The notes under the pieces were generated by a model. The model was not told where the DNA came from and made no database searches. It was given only the letters and a program-made list of their open reading frames with translations. A stretch of DNA of 64,000 bases from WHTI01 sp963826105. Its GTDB lineage: Bacteria > Actinomycetota > CADDZG01 > WHSQ01. Below, in pieces: positions 9,132 to 17,121 of this stretch (position 1 is the first letter of the stretch; the number at the start of each line of letters is the position of its first letter). The stretch spans positions 62,001 through 126,000 of the forward strand of contig CAWGWA010000016.1 in assembly GCA_963826105.1 (NCBI GenBank), written 5' to 3'. A program made the position numbers and the translations under genes.

Positions 9132-9952
9132 GTCGGCCCCGGCATCGATCGAGCGAGCGCTACGAACCCTTCGAGGTCGACGGTCTCGGCTCGAACCGAG
9201 GGGTCGAGCCCGGCGCCCACGATCCACTCCTCGGCTCGCACCGGGTCGTCCAGAACAAGTCCCATCGTGTTGCGCAACGTCTTCCTCCTCTGCGTGAAAC
9301 CGGCGCGCACGACGGTGCGGAACGCGAGGTAATCGCAGGGGGGTCCCGAATCGCGGCGCGTGATCGTGACCAGGACCGAGTCGACGTTCGGTGTCGGCCA
9401 GAACACGGACCGGGAGATGCGAGACGCAACCCGCGCCTCGGCGAAATAGCGAACCAGGACGCTGGCTCCGCTGTACGCGTTAGTTCCTGGTTCGGCGGCC
9501 AACCGCTCCCCGACCTCCTTCTGGGTCATCACGGTCAGGGACCTTATCTGGGGGGCACTCTCGAGGGTCCGGATCACCATCTGTGCCGCGCTGTTGTAGG
9601 GGAGGTTCCCAACCAGTTTCGTAACCCTGAACCCGCTGAGGTCCATCTTGAGCGCATCGCCTTCGACGATCGTTACGTTGGGCGTCGACGCGACCTCCCG
9701 GAGCACCGGGAGAAGGGTGTGGTCCAACTCGATCGCGATGACGCTCCGAGCAACGGCGGCAAGCCCTGCCGTCAACGATCCCGCGCCGGCCCCGAACTCG
9801 ATGACGTCGTCGTCGGGCCCCACTCCCGCGACGGAGACGATCTTTCCGATCGTGTTGGGATCTATCACGAAGTTCTGGCCCAGTGCCTTGGTCGGCCTGG
9901 CGCCGTGTTTGTCGAACAACGCTCGCAGGCGACCGGCCCCCGGGACCGTCAT
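9128..9952 (-). CDS. rsmA: 16S rRNA (adenine1518/1519-N6)-dimethyltransferase
   Basis: A 274-residue KsgA/RsmA protein that dimethylates two adjacent adenines in the 3' hairpin of 16S rRNA. Signatures are the start KALGQNFVIDPNTIGKIV, the SAM motif VIEFGAGAGSLT, the catalytic NLPYNSA motif (family N-L-P-Y) and the C-terminal RNA-binding part with FTQRRKTLRNT. Its ATG overlaps the tatD stop (ATGA) and its stop overlaps the ispE start. In Mycobacterium rpfB lies between tatD and ksgA, but here it is absent. Confidence 0.97.
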   Translation of the reverse strand: MTVPGAGRLRALFDKHGARPTKALGQNFVIDPNTIGKIVSVAGVGPDDDVIEFGAGAGSLTAGLAAVARSVIAIELDHTLLPVLREVASTPNVTIVEGDALKMDLSGFRVTKLVGNLPYNSAAQMVIRTLESAPQIRSLTVMTQKEVGERLAAEPGTNAYSGASVLVRYFAEARVASRISRSVFWPTPNVDSVLVTITRRDSGPPCDYLAFRTVVRAGFTQRRKTLRNTMGLVLDDPVRAEEWIVGAGLDPSVRAETVDLEGFVALARSMPGPT

Positions 9953-10695
9953 CCTTCCAACCCGAAGAACCGCCGTGCGGTTGCGGTGGTGTCACGAGCG
10001 ACGTCCTGCAACGGCTCGTCGCGAGCAGCCGCGACCGCGGCTCCCACGTCGGCGACGTAAAGAGGTTGGTTCCTCTCCCCTCGGTGAGGCTCCGGGGTGA
10101 GGTAGGGCGAATCGGTCTCGATCATGTACCGGCCCGCGGGCACCTTCCTGACCGCCTTCTTGGACCACACGTTGCCGGCGAAAGAGATATGTGCGCCCAT
10201 CTCGAGAGCGCGCTCCATTTCCGGGATCTTTCCCTGCCAGCAATGGAACACGAAGCGATCGGGAGGCCCGTTGGCCTCGAGAAGGTCCATGGCTTGATCC
10301 AGCGATCGGCGCGTGTGGATCACGAGCGCCTTGTCGTACTCCTTGGCTAGGTCGATGTGATCCCTGAACGCTGGGACCTGGATCTCGGAAGGGACGGTGT
10401 CCCAGTAGTTGTCTAGCCCCGTTTCACCGACCGCGACCACGAGGTCATCCCGGAGCAGCTCTTCGATGTCGGCCCGCGCCCGAGGGTTCCATCCGTCCGC
10501 GGAGTTCGGATGCATCCCTGCGCTCGCTCGGAGGTCGTACTCGCGGGCGATCTCGAGAGCCCTTCGACTCGAAGCGACATCGATACCGATCGCGATCATC
10601 TCTGTTACCCCACCGGCACGTGCGGCTCGCATGACATCCTCGATCGCCACCTCCGCCTCCACCATGTGGAGATGGCAGTGGGTGTCGAACCACAA
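9949..10695 (-). CDS. tatD: TatD family metal-dependent deoxyribonuclease/hydrolase
   Basis: A 248-residue TatD-type hydrolase with a TIM-barrel metallohydrolase fold. The motifs are FDTHCHLH near the N-terminus, a metal-binding Glu in VGETGLDNYW, HTRRS, FHCWQG and ETDSPYLTPEPHRG. The family has 3'-5' exonuclease and DNase activity. I chose TTG at 10695, five bases after the metG stop; the longer frame upstream is an out-of-frame reading of metG. The ribosome binding site is weak, consistent with coupling to metG. The start is the least certain point. Confidence 0.9.
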   Translation of the reverse strand: MWFDTHCHLHMVEAEVAIEDVMRAARAGGVTEMIAIGIDVASSRRALEIAREYDLRASAGMHPNSADGWNPRARADIEELLRDDLVVAVGETGLDNYWDTVPSEIQVPAFRDHIDLAKEYDKALVIHTRRSLDQAMDLLEANGPPDRFVFHCWQGKIPEMERALEMGAHISFAGNVWSKKAVRKVPAGRYMIETDSPYLTPEPHRGERNQPLYVADVGAAVAAARDEPLQDVARDTTATARRFFGLEG

Positions 10696-10700
10696 CGGGC

Positions 10701-12251
10701 TCAGTCCTCGGTCTCGATCCGCGGGAAGAGCGGGTCCCCCACGGTCACCTTGCTGCCGGCCGGGAGAAGACCCCAGCGGCCTTCCTCGGGCAGCGTGCGA
10801 TCGCCCACCTTGCCCTCGAGGCCGAGTCGGGTCCAGAGATCCTCGGCCGCCCGAGGCATGATCGGGAACAGCATCAGCGACATCAACCGCAAGGCGTCGG
10901 CGAGCTGATACAGGACGACCTCGAGACGACGACGCTCGAGTTCGTCCTTCGCCAGTTTCCACGGCGTCACTTCCTCGACGTACGCGTTCGCCTTGCGCAC
11001 GAAACCCCACGCGGCCTTGAGCGCGTCGTGCGGAGCGATGTCGTCCATCGCTTGGGAGATCGCGTCGAAGGTCTCCTGCTGGACCTCGATCAGAGACTGC
11101 TCTGGGAACGCGACCTCGGACTCGGCCGGGACCTCGGGGATCGTGCCGTCGAGATAACGCGTGATCATGTTGAGGACGCGCGACGCCAGGTTGCCGAAGT
11201 CGTTGGCGAGATCCGAGTTGTAGCGAGCAACCATCGCCTCGAACGAGAAGTCGCCGTCTCCTCCGAAGGAGATGTCGCGCGCGAAGTAATAGCGGTACGC
11301 GTCGCTTCCGAACGTCTCGATCAGCTCGTGCGGCGAGATACCGGTCAGCGTCGATTTCGACATCTTCTCGCCCTTGACCTGAAGGAAGCCGTGGGCGAAG
11401 ACGGTCTTGGGCAGCGGCAGCTCGAGCGCCATCAACATCGCAGGCCAGATCACCGAGTGGAACCACAGGATGTCCTTGCCGATGAAATGGATGTCGGCAG
11501 GCCAGATACGTTCGAACCGAGCCTCGTCCGAGCCGTAGCCCACCGCGGTGATGTAGTTCTGCAACGCATCGACCCACACGTAGATGACGTGCTTGTCGTC
11601 CCACGGGACCGGGACGCCCCAGTCGAAACTCACGCGCGAGATCGAGAGATCGTCGAGTCCGGCGCGCACTTTTCCGAGCACCTCGTTGCGACGACCCTCG
11701 GGCATGACCGAGGTGGGCGTCGATTCCCACAGCTCGATCAGGCGGTCGGCGTAGTTAGACAGACGAAAGAAGTAGTTCTCCTCCTCCACTACTTCAGGGA
11801 CGGTGTTGTGCAGCGGGCACTTGCCGTCCACGAGTTCGTCCGGCTGCTTGAACGCCTCGCAGCCGACGCAGTAGAGGCCCTCGTAGCGACCGAGGTAGAT
11901 CTCGCCGCGGTCGTAGAGGTCCTGCATGAACTTCTGGACCGGGCCCTCGTGCCGGGTCTCGGTCGTTCGGATGAAGTCGTCGTTGGAGATATCGAGGGCC
12001 TCCCAGACCTCGGTCCATCGGGGGACGATCTGGTCGGTCCACTCCTTGGGGGACAGCCCCTTGGCCTCGGCCGAGCGAAGGATCTTCTGGCCGTGTTCGT
12101 CCGTCCCCGTGAGGAAGAAGACCTCCCGCCCCTGGGACCTGCGGTAGCGAGCGACGAAATCGGTCACAACGGTCGTATAGGCGTGACCCAGGTGGGGGAC
12201 GTCGTTCACGTAGTAGATCGGGGTCGTGACGTAGAAAGTTTCTTGGCTCAC
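10701..12251 (-). CDS. metG: Methionyl-tRNA synthetase
   Basis: A class I synthetase of about 516 residues, loading Met onto tRNA. It has the HIGH-type motif PHLGHAYT, a knuckle with CVGCEAF, the KMSKS motif KMSKSTLTGI and an anticodon-binding helical C-terminus. It lacks the C-terminal dimerisation domain seen in longer forms, as in many actinobacteria. I chose GTG at 12251 (VSQETFYVTTPIYYVND), which has GGAG ten bases upstream; the frame stays open to 12365 and an ATG at 12281 is an alternative. It leads the metG-tatD-ksgA-ispE operon. Confidence 0.95.
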   Translation of the reverse strand: MSQETFYVTTPIYYVNDVPHLGHAYTTVVTDFVARYRRSQGREVFFLTGTDEHGQKILRSAEAKGLSPKEWTDQIVPRWTEVWEALDISNDDFIRTTETRHEGPVQKFMQDLYDRGEIYLGRYEGLYCVGCEAFKQPDELVDGKCPLHNTVPEVVEEENYFFRLSNYADRLIELWESTPTSVMPEGRRNEVLGKVRAGLDDLSISRVSFDWGVPVPWDDKHVIYVWVDALQNYITAVGYGSDEARFERIWPADIHFIGKDILWFHSVIWPAMLMALELPLPKTVFAHGFLQVKGEKMSKSTLTGISPHELIETFGSDAYRYYFARDISFGGDGDFSFEAMVARYNSDLANDFGNLASRVLNMITRYLDGTIPEVPAESEVAFPEQSLIEVQQETFDAISQAMDDIAPHDALKAAWGFVRKANAYVEEVTPWKLAKDELERRRLEVVLYQLADALRLMSLMLFPIMPRAAEDLWTRLGLEGKVGDRTLPEEGRWGLLPAGSKVTVGDPLFPRIETED

Positions 12252-12327
12252 TACCAGTTTTCTCCAGTCAATCTGAGGCATAATAGGACGGGTCGACGGT
12301 ATCGCCCGGGGCGTGAAACCAGAGTGA

Positions 12328-12357
12328 TTGACTGCTCTGCTTCCACGGGCATACAGT
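12328..12357 (+). promoter_or_regulatory. Probable sigma-70 promoter for the AbrB-like gene
   Basis: TTGACT at 12328-12333 and TACAGT at 12352-12357, separated by 18 bases, point towards the AbrB-like gene starting at 12398. It lies in the 146-base divergent space between metG and that gene. The ribosome binding site GGGGAGG follows eight bases before the ATG. Confidence 0.5.
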
Positions 12358-12397
12358 CCCAACAAATACCAACCAGTGGCCAGGGGAGGCCCGGTTC

Positions 12398-12685
12398 ATG
12401 AAGTCTACCGGCGTCGTCAGGAAGATCGACGAGCTAGGACGCATCGTCCTACCCTCCGAGATCCGTCGCGTCTTCGGGATCCACGAAGGGGATGAGCTCG
12501 ACATCTCGGTTGATGGCGAGCGCGTCATCCTCGAGAAGCGCACCGATCTCTGTTTGTTCTGTGGGGCCGAGGAACCCGGCATCGACTATCGGGGCCGCAA
12601 GGTCTGCGATCCCTGTGCGGGTGAACTCGGAAAGCTGGGCAAGACCGAGATCAGGCTCCCGGACGAGGCCGTCCTCCCGAGCTGA
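12398..12685 (+). CDS. AbrB/SpoVT-type transition-state regulator with zinc-ribbon tail
   Basis: A 95-residue protein. Residues 1-48 (MKSTGVVRKIDELGRIVLPS, then RRVFGI and LDISVD) match the swapped-hairpin AbrB DNA-binding domain very closely to Bacillus AbrB. The C-terminus is different: LCLFCG and VCDPC provide two CxxC pairs about 20 residues apart, which looks like a zinc ribbon instead of the AbrB multimerisation domain. Transcribed divergently from metG. No antitoxin partner is adjacent, so a global regulator is more likely than an antitoxin. Target genes are unknown. Confidence 0.85.
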   Translation: MKSTGVVRKIDELGRIVLPSEIRRVFGIHEGDELDISVDGERVILEKRTDLCLFCGAEEPGIDYRGRKVCDPCAGELGKLGKTEIRLPDEAVLPS

Positions 12686-12689
12686 GGTC

Positions 12690-13526
12690 TCAGCTCCGTT
12701 CCTCGACCAGCGCATCGAACACCACTCGCTTAGGCACTCCGGCCTCGCGCGCCACGGTGTGCATCGCTTCCTTGCGATCGGTCCCGTCCTCCATCATCGC
12801 TCTGACCATCTGGGCGAGCTCGGCTGCGGCCGGCACCGGCTTGTGATCGTGAACCGCTCCCCCGATCAACAGGACGATCTCGCCACGCGGCGGCTCCTTC
12901 CTCACCCCCGCCAGTAGGTCCGCCAGACTGCCTCGCCTTACCTCCTCGTGCATCTTGGTCAGTTCCCGCGCCAGGGCGGCCGGGCGTTCTCCAAGTAGAT
13001 CAGTGAGGTCCTCGAGCGTCTCCTCGATCCGGTGTGGCGACTCGTAGATGATCATCGTTCGCGCGTCGGTAGCGAGGTCTTCGATCCGCCGCCGCCGATC
13101 GCCCTTCTTGCGCGGGAAGAACCCCTCGAACGTGAAGCGGCCCGGGGGAAGTCCTGAGATCGCAAGGGCTGCGATCGCGGCGGAAGGACCCGGGACCACC
13201 TCGACGGTGACGCCGGCATCCGCACAGAGCTTGACCAACCGGTACCCAGGATCGGAGAGGCCGGGCATCCCGGCGTCGGACACCAACACGACAGTCTCCC
13301 CACCAACGATCCTCTCGAAGAGACCGCTCGCCTGCCGTCGCTCGTTGCCCTCGTGATAAACGACGAGGTCTTTGGCCCTGATCCCGAAGTGGCTGAGCAG
13401 CTTGCGCGTGCGGCGGGTGTCCTCGCAGGCAACGACGTCGGCCTCCCGCAACGAGCGTTCGGCCCGCGGGGAAAGATCCTCGAGGTTCCCGATCGGTGTC
13501 CCGCACAACATCAGCTTGCCAGTCAC
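12690..13526 (-). CDS. rsmI: 16S rRNA (cytidine1402-2'-O)-methyltransferase
   Basis: A 278-residue SAM-dependent tetrapyrrole-methylase-fold protein of the RsmI/YraL family. It begins GKLMLCGTPIGNLEDLSPRA and contains VACEDTRRTRKLL, VLVSDAGMPGLSDPG and the hallmark FEGFFPRKKGDR. It methylates C1402 of 16S rRNA. It ends four bases from the convergent AbrB-like gene. The neighbouring mannosyltransferase gene mirrors the rsmI-pmt pair of Mycobacterium (Rv1003-Rv1002c). Confidence 0.96.
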   Translation of the reverse strand: MTGKLMLCGTPIGNLEDLSPRAERSLREADVVACEDTRRTRKLLSHFGIRAKDLVVYHEGNERRQASGLFERIVGGETVVLVSDAGMPGLSDPGYRLVKLCADAGVTVEVVPGPSAAIAALAISGLPPGRFTFEGFFPRKKGDRRRRIEDLATDARTMIIYESPHRIEETLEDLTDLLGERPAALARELTKMHEEVRRGSLADLLAGVRKEPPRGEIVLLIGGAVHDHKPVPAAAELAQMVRAMMEDGTDRKEAMHTVAREAGVPKRVVFDALVEERS

Positions 13527-13537
13527 AACTTCATCCT

Positions 13538-13612
13538 AGGTCGGAGACTCCTCACAGAGTCAAACCCTCGAAGATCCAGAAGCCGGTCAAACAGAAGAGG
13601 AGTCCCCGACCT
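13538..13612 (-). repeat. Inverted repeat between hydrolase gene and rsmI
   Basis: A 16-base arm at 13538-13553 pairs with 13597-13612 with one mismatch (15 of 16), enclosing a 43-base loop. On the minus strand it begins exactly at the stop of the hydrolase gene and ends 11 bases before the rsmI start. It lacks a U-tract. It could be a terminator-like or attenuating RNA stem, or a protein site. Confidence 0.45.
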
Positions 13613-14493
13613 CAGTTCGGCCGCCACGGCTCGAATACGTATCTGAGAGCAGACGCGGTTAGTCCTCGCCAGGACAGGCCGTCGCCGGATAAGGCTTCTC
13701 CGGCGAAGAAACGTCTCGTGGCTTCGACCGCGAGGGGGTCGTTGATCACGCCGACGTGGTCGGTGAACGCGACGACGTTCACGCTGCCGGGGTATCTCCA
13801 GTCGCCGCTTAACCACACCGAGTCGGCGAGCGCCCACACGGACAGCCGCGGAACGACGGCGTCGGGAACCTTCACCGGTTCGAGATTGGTGGGCGATGCC
13901 GCGGCGTCGATATCGAACGGCTCGAGCCCCACTAGATCCAGGAGCGCCGAGAACCCGCGGCTGAGATCGCCGCCGACCCGGCCGGGATCGTTCACTCCCG
14001 GTTCCGGAACATCGACCGGCGGTGGATACGGAGAGGGCGGAGCGAAGATCGCGGCGAACTCGGGAACCGGCAGGCCCGCGGCGATCATTCGATCGAGTAT
14101 CTGGCTCGACTGTGAGTGACCGAGGAGGAACCGACGGGGACCGATGTTCGCGACCTGTTGAGCGACGGTTCGGGCGATGTCGTCGAGGTCGCCGCGGGTG
14201 TCCTTCGGTCCGTAGGGCCCTCCGTTTCGATACGAAAGGAGTGTGGACTCCCCGAACGGGAAGCCGACCGACCGCACATCGAAGCCATAGAGCGACCCAC
14301 GGTCGGTCGCTGAATCCGCTCCGCTCAGGAGCACGAGGTTGGCGCTCCTCGCCAGCCGATCCTCGGCCGGAGGAGCCTCTCGCAACGATCGATCGAGCAG
14401 GCTGTTCGCGAACAGAGCCCCGGCCAGGACCAGCGTCACCGCCAGGCTCACCGCGGCGACCTCGGCTCGTCCAAGCGGGAACGTTCCCTCCAT
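13612..14493 (-). CDS. Membrane-anchored alpha/beta hydrolase, PE-PPE/cutinase-like
   Basis: A 293-residue protein. Residues about 12-31 form one N-terminal membrane helix, so the rest is probably extracytoplasmic. The nucleophile elbow GHSQS lies at residues 125-129 with Ser127 as likely nucleophile, preceded by a GPYGPKDTRGDLD stretch reminiscent of the actinobacterial PE-PPE esterase domain. The late FTDHVGV could supply the His. The family includes lipid and ester hydrolases; the substrate is unknown. The start (TTG or ATG near 14493) overlaps the end of the upstream membrane-protein gene by about 46 bases. Confidence 0.6.
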   Translation of the reverse strand: MEGTFPLGRAEVAAVSLAVTLVLAGALFANSLLDRSLREAPPAEDRLARSANLVLLSGADSATDRGSLYGFDVRSVGFPFGESTLLSYRNGGPYGPKDTRGDLDDIARTVAQQVANIGPRRFLLGHSQSSQILDRMIAAGLPVPEFAAIFAPPSPYPPPVDVPEPGVNDPGRVGGDLSRGFSALLDLVGLEPFDIDAAASPTNLEPVKVPDAVVPRLSVWALADSVWLSGDWRYPGSVNVVAFTDHVGVINDPLAVEATRRFFAGEALSGDGLSWRGLTASALRYVFEPWRPN

Positions 14494-15146
14494 CCGAGGA
14501 AGATCATTCCGTGCACCGGGCCCATCAGGGCAACGAACAGGGCCGGTGCCCAGTCACCCCGCGCGGACAGAACGGAGATGATGGCTCCGGAGAGGGCGAC
14601 GAAGTACCCGTACCCGAGAAGCTCGGAGAGGCCCGGATAGCCACGTGGATCTCCCTCTCCGGATGCATCCAGCCCGCTCGCCCTACCGGCGAGACGGGCG
14701 GCGGGGATCACCCCAAGGAGCGCGGCGAAGAGGACGAACGGCGCGTAGCGCGTGGCGACGCCGATGAAGAACATCGCCGCGGCCGGAAGTAGCGTGACCG
14801 CAGCGCGTAGGCAGAGGATCCTGGATCGACGGAACACGTGCAGTAGCGGATCACGCTGCTCGCCCGCCAGCCACAGCGTCGAGGCCAAGATCGCTCCCCT
14901 CACGAGGATCGACAGAACCACGAGACCGACGAATGCAGGCCACCCCGGCGCGAACGCGATGGCCTGCTTGAGATCGAAGTACAGATCGAAGGGGAATGCG
15001 GCCGGCGCGGCGGCTCCACCACCACCGTCCGGCATCCGTCCATCGAGGAAGAGCAGCGCGACGACACCCCCCTCGATCGTGAGGGGAAGGAGGGCCGCGG
15101 GGCTCCGCTTGAGGGAGTCGAGACCAGCTCCAAGGGTTCGCACCAC
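14448..15146 (-). CDS. Multi-pass membrane protein of unknown function
   Basis: About 232 residues with four to five likely membrane helices, for example around AFVGLVVLSILVRGAILAST, VTLLPAAAMFFIGVA and ALFVALMGPVHGMIFLG. I do not recognise a family motif. The start is unclear. GTG at 15146 is given because the next upstream start (15179) would overlap the divergent mannosyltransferase gene. Neither has a clear ribosome binding site. It precedes and overlaps the hydrolase gene, so the two may act together at the membrane. Confidence 0.6.
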   Translation of the reverse strand: MVRTLGAGLDSLKRSPAALLPLTIEGGVVALLFLDGRMPDGGGGAAAPAAFPFDLYFDLKQAIAFAPGWPAFVGLVVLSILVRGAILASTLWLAGEQRDPLLHVFRRSRILCLRAAVTLLPAAAMFFIGVATRYAPFVLFAALLGVIPAARLAGRASGLDASGEGDPRGYPGLSELLGYGYFVALSGAIISVLSARGDWAPALFVALMGPVHGMIFLGWRERSRLDEPRSPR

Positions 15147-15159
15147 GGGCAGACTAACT

Positions 15160-16581
15160 ATGCTCCACGGCGTGAGCACAACCGAGCCGGGGGCAGATAC
15201 GCAGAGCGGACGGCTTGCTCGCGTCGACTACCTCATCGCCACACTCCTCACACTCGCCGGAGGCGTGCTCCGATTCATCACCCTGGGACGGCCCAACAGC
15301 TTCGTGTTCGACGAGGTCTATTACGCGAAGGACGCCTGCTACTACATCAAGGGCGCGGTTGAGGTCTGCGCCCTGCCGGGAGAGGGAGAGCAGACCCTGG
15401 GCGTGCATCCCACGCTCGGGAAATGGCTCCTGTCGATCGGCGTGAGAGTTTTCGGCTTCGATGCATTTGGGTGGCGCGTGATCGCCGCGGCCGCGGGGAC
15501 GGTAACGATCTTCCTGCTTTACGTCCTTGCCAAGCGGCTTCTGCGATCGACCCTCGGCGCCTCGATCGCCTCGGGTCTTCTGGCGATCGATCTCCTTCAC
15601 CTAGTTCAGTCGCGCATCTCCATGCTCGACATCTTCTTGCCGATGTTCGCCGTCGCCGCGCTGGTCTTCTTGGTGATCGACCGGGACCGGAGGAACGCCG
15701 GGACCGGCACCGTCCTCCCCAGGATGGGAGCCGGGTTGATGGTGGCGGGGGGGTTGGCCACGAAGTGGTCGGGCGGGTTCTTCGTCCCGTTCGCGATCGC
15801 GCTGGTCATCGCATGGGAGACGGGAAGACGGAGAAACGCAGCCGACGAGCGCCCGTTCATCGGAGCGGTGCGGTCGGAGATCCTCTCGTGCGTACTGATC
15901 TTCGTCCTCCTTCCAATCGCCCTCTATCTCGTCTCGTACGTCGGGCGGATCGACGGTGCATTCCTGACGTTGCCGTGGTCCGAGGGATCGTTCATCCGCG
16001 CGATCTGGGATACGCAATTCAACATGCTCGACTACCACGCCAATCTGAACTCCGTGCACGGCTATCAATCCCCGCCGTGGTCGTGGCCGTTCCTGAAGCG
16101 GCCGGTTTCCTACTTCTTCGATTCGAGTGGCGGTACATATCGAGAGATCATGGCGTTCGGCAGCCCCTTCGTGTGGTGGTCCTCCTTGCTGGCGCTCGCG
16201 TTCGCCGGCTATCGCTGGATCAGGGCGCGGGGCATCGGTTCCCCGGAGGGTGTCATCGTGGGGGCGTTCTTCTTCACCTATGTCCCGTGGTTGGTCCAAC
16301 CGACCGGCCGCGCTGCGGTGTTCCTCTTCTACCTACTGCCGGCGGTTCCGTTCATGTGCCTGGCGCTCGCTTACGTCGCGGTTCGCATCGGAGATTCAAC
16401 TGAGGCACGTCTCGCGATCAGCATCTTCGCCGCCGCGACCATCGCTTCGTTCATCTACTTCATGCCTCTGGTGCTGAACCGGCCGATCTCGGAAGCCGAC
16501 TGGCGTTCGAGGATCTGGTTCGAGGACTGCACGAAACCCGAAGGCTTCGAAGGATCTCCGAGCGGCTGGTGCTGGATCTAG
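15160..16581 (+). CDS. pmt: Dolichyl-phosphate-mannose-protein mannosyltransferase (Pmt family)
   Basis: A GT39/GT-C integral membrane protein of 473 residues transferring mannose from polyprenyl-phosphate-mannose to Ser/Thr of exported proteins. The first periplasmic loop has FDEVYYAKDA with the catalytic acidic pair, followed by HPTLGKWLLSIGVRVFG and MLDIFLPMFAV; about ten membrane helices follow. In actinobacteria this O-mannosylates Sec-exported proteins. The frame is open further upstream, but the N-terminal part there is antisense to the divergent membrane-protein gene. ATG 15160 or GTG 15172 are the candidates. The stop overlaps the convergent FKBP gene by four bases. Confidence 0.92.
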   Translation: MLHGVSTTEPGADTQSGRLARVDYLIATLLTLAGGVLRFITLGRPNSFVFDEVYYAKDACYYIKGAVEVCALPGEGEQTLGVHPTLGKWLLSIGVRVFGFDAFGWRVIAAAAGTVTIFLLYVLAKRLLRSTLGASIASGLLAIDLLHLVQSRISMLDIFLPMFAVAALVFLVIDRDRRNAGTGTVLPRMGAGLMVAGGLATKWSGGFFVPFAIALVIAWETGRRRNAADERPFIGAVRSEILSCVLIFVLLPIALYLVSYVGRIDGAFLTLPWSEGSFIRAIWDTQFNMLDYHANLNSVHGYQSPPWSWPFLKRPVSYFFDSSGGTYREIMAFGSPFVWWSSLLALAFAGYRWIRARGIGSPEGVIVGAFFFTYVPWLVQPTGRAAVFLFYLLPAVPFMCLALAYVAVRIGDSTEARLAISIFAAATIASFIYFMPLVLNRPISEADWRSRIWFEDCTKPEGFEGSPSGWCWI

Positions 16582-17048
16582 TCGTCCGCTTGGACGTCGA
16601 CCAGCTCAACCTCGAACGTCAGGGTTGCACCTCCCGGGATCGACGCGTAGCCCTGCGAGCCGTAGGCAAGTTCCGGCGGGATCACGAGGATCCGCTGGCC
16701 ACCGACCTTCATACCGGGGAAGCCCTCGTCCCAACCCTCGATGACTGCGCCGGCCCCGACCTCGAACGGATAAGGCTCGCCACCCGCGGATGAGTCGAAC
16801 TCGGTGCCGTCTTCGAGCATCCCGGTGTAGTGGGCGATGGCCACGTCTCCGACCTCGACCTCGACCCCGTCACCACACACGACGTCTGTGATCTTCAGGC
16901 CCGAGTCGGTCGTGCGCTCCTCGCCCTCGACGCAGCCGTCCTCGGCTGCAGCCGGCGCCCCGTCGCCCTCATCTCCGGAGTCGTCGCCGCACGCGACGAG
17001 TCCGACGAGGCCGACCAGCAGGATCAGGATGCTCGCTCGGATCTTCAT
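16578..17048 (-). CDS. FKBP-type peptidyl-prolyl isomerase lipoprotein
   Basis: A 156-residue protein with a lipoprotein signal ending VGLVACGDD, so Cys20 would be lipidated, then an acidic linker. The FKBP domain is complete: GDVAIAHYTGMLEDGTEFDS, FEVGAGAVIEGWDEG, GGQRILVIPPELAYG, TLTFEVELVDV. It likely assists folding of exported proteins outside the membrane. Together with the SurA-like foldase at the window start it is the second exported isomerase here. Confidence 0.93.
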   Translation of the reverse strand: MKIRASILILLVGLVGLVACGDDSGDEGDGAPAAAEDGCVEGEERTTDSGLKITDVVCGDGVEVEVGDVAIAHYTGMLEDGTEFDSSAGGEPYPFEVGAGAVIEGWDEGFPGMKVGGQRILVIPPELAYGSQGYASIPGGATLTFEVELVDVQADD

Positions 17049-17121
17049 GCCACAACCCTATCTGGACGCGACACGACCCGGGCGGGTTGGGCCCGGGTCG
17101 TGAGCGTTACTCAGTTCGTCG

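Noticed and set aside
9949..11730. A 593-residue continuous frame suggesting a fusion upstream of TatD
   Set aside because: The N-terminal 345 residues are an out-of-frame, arginine-rich reading of metG; TatD similarity begins only at FDTHCHLH.
11028..12401. Long plus-strand frame of 457 codons
   Set aside because: It mirrors metG codons on the other strand; such shadows are common in GC-rich DNA and it encodes nothing recognisable.
12398..12685. AbrB-like protein as an antitoxin
   Set aside because: No toxin-sized partner gene is adjacent; the next gene is rsmI on the other strand.
14752..15159. 136 extra residues at the N-terminus of the mannosyltransferase frame
   Set aside because: They are antisense to the membrane-protein gene and show no membrane helix or Pmt similarity.
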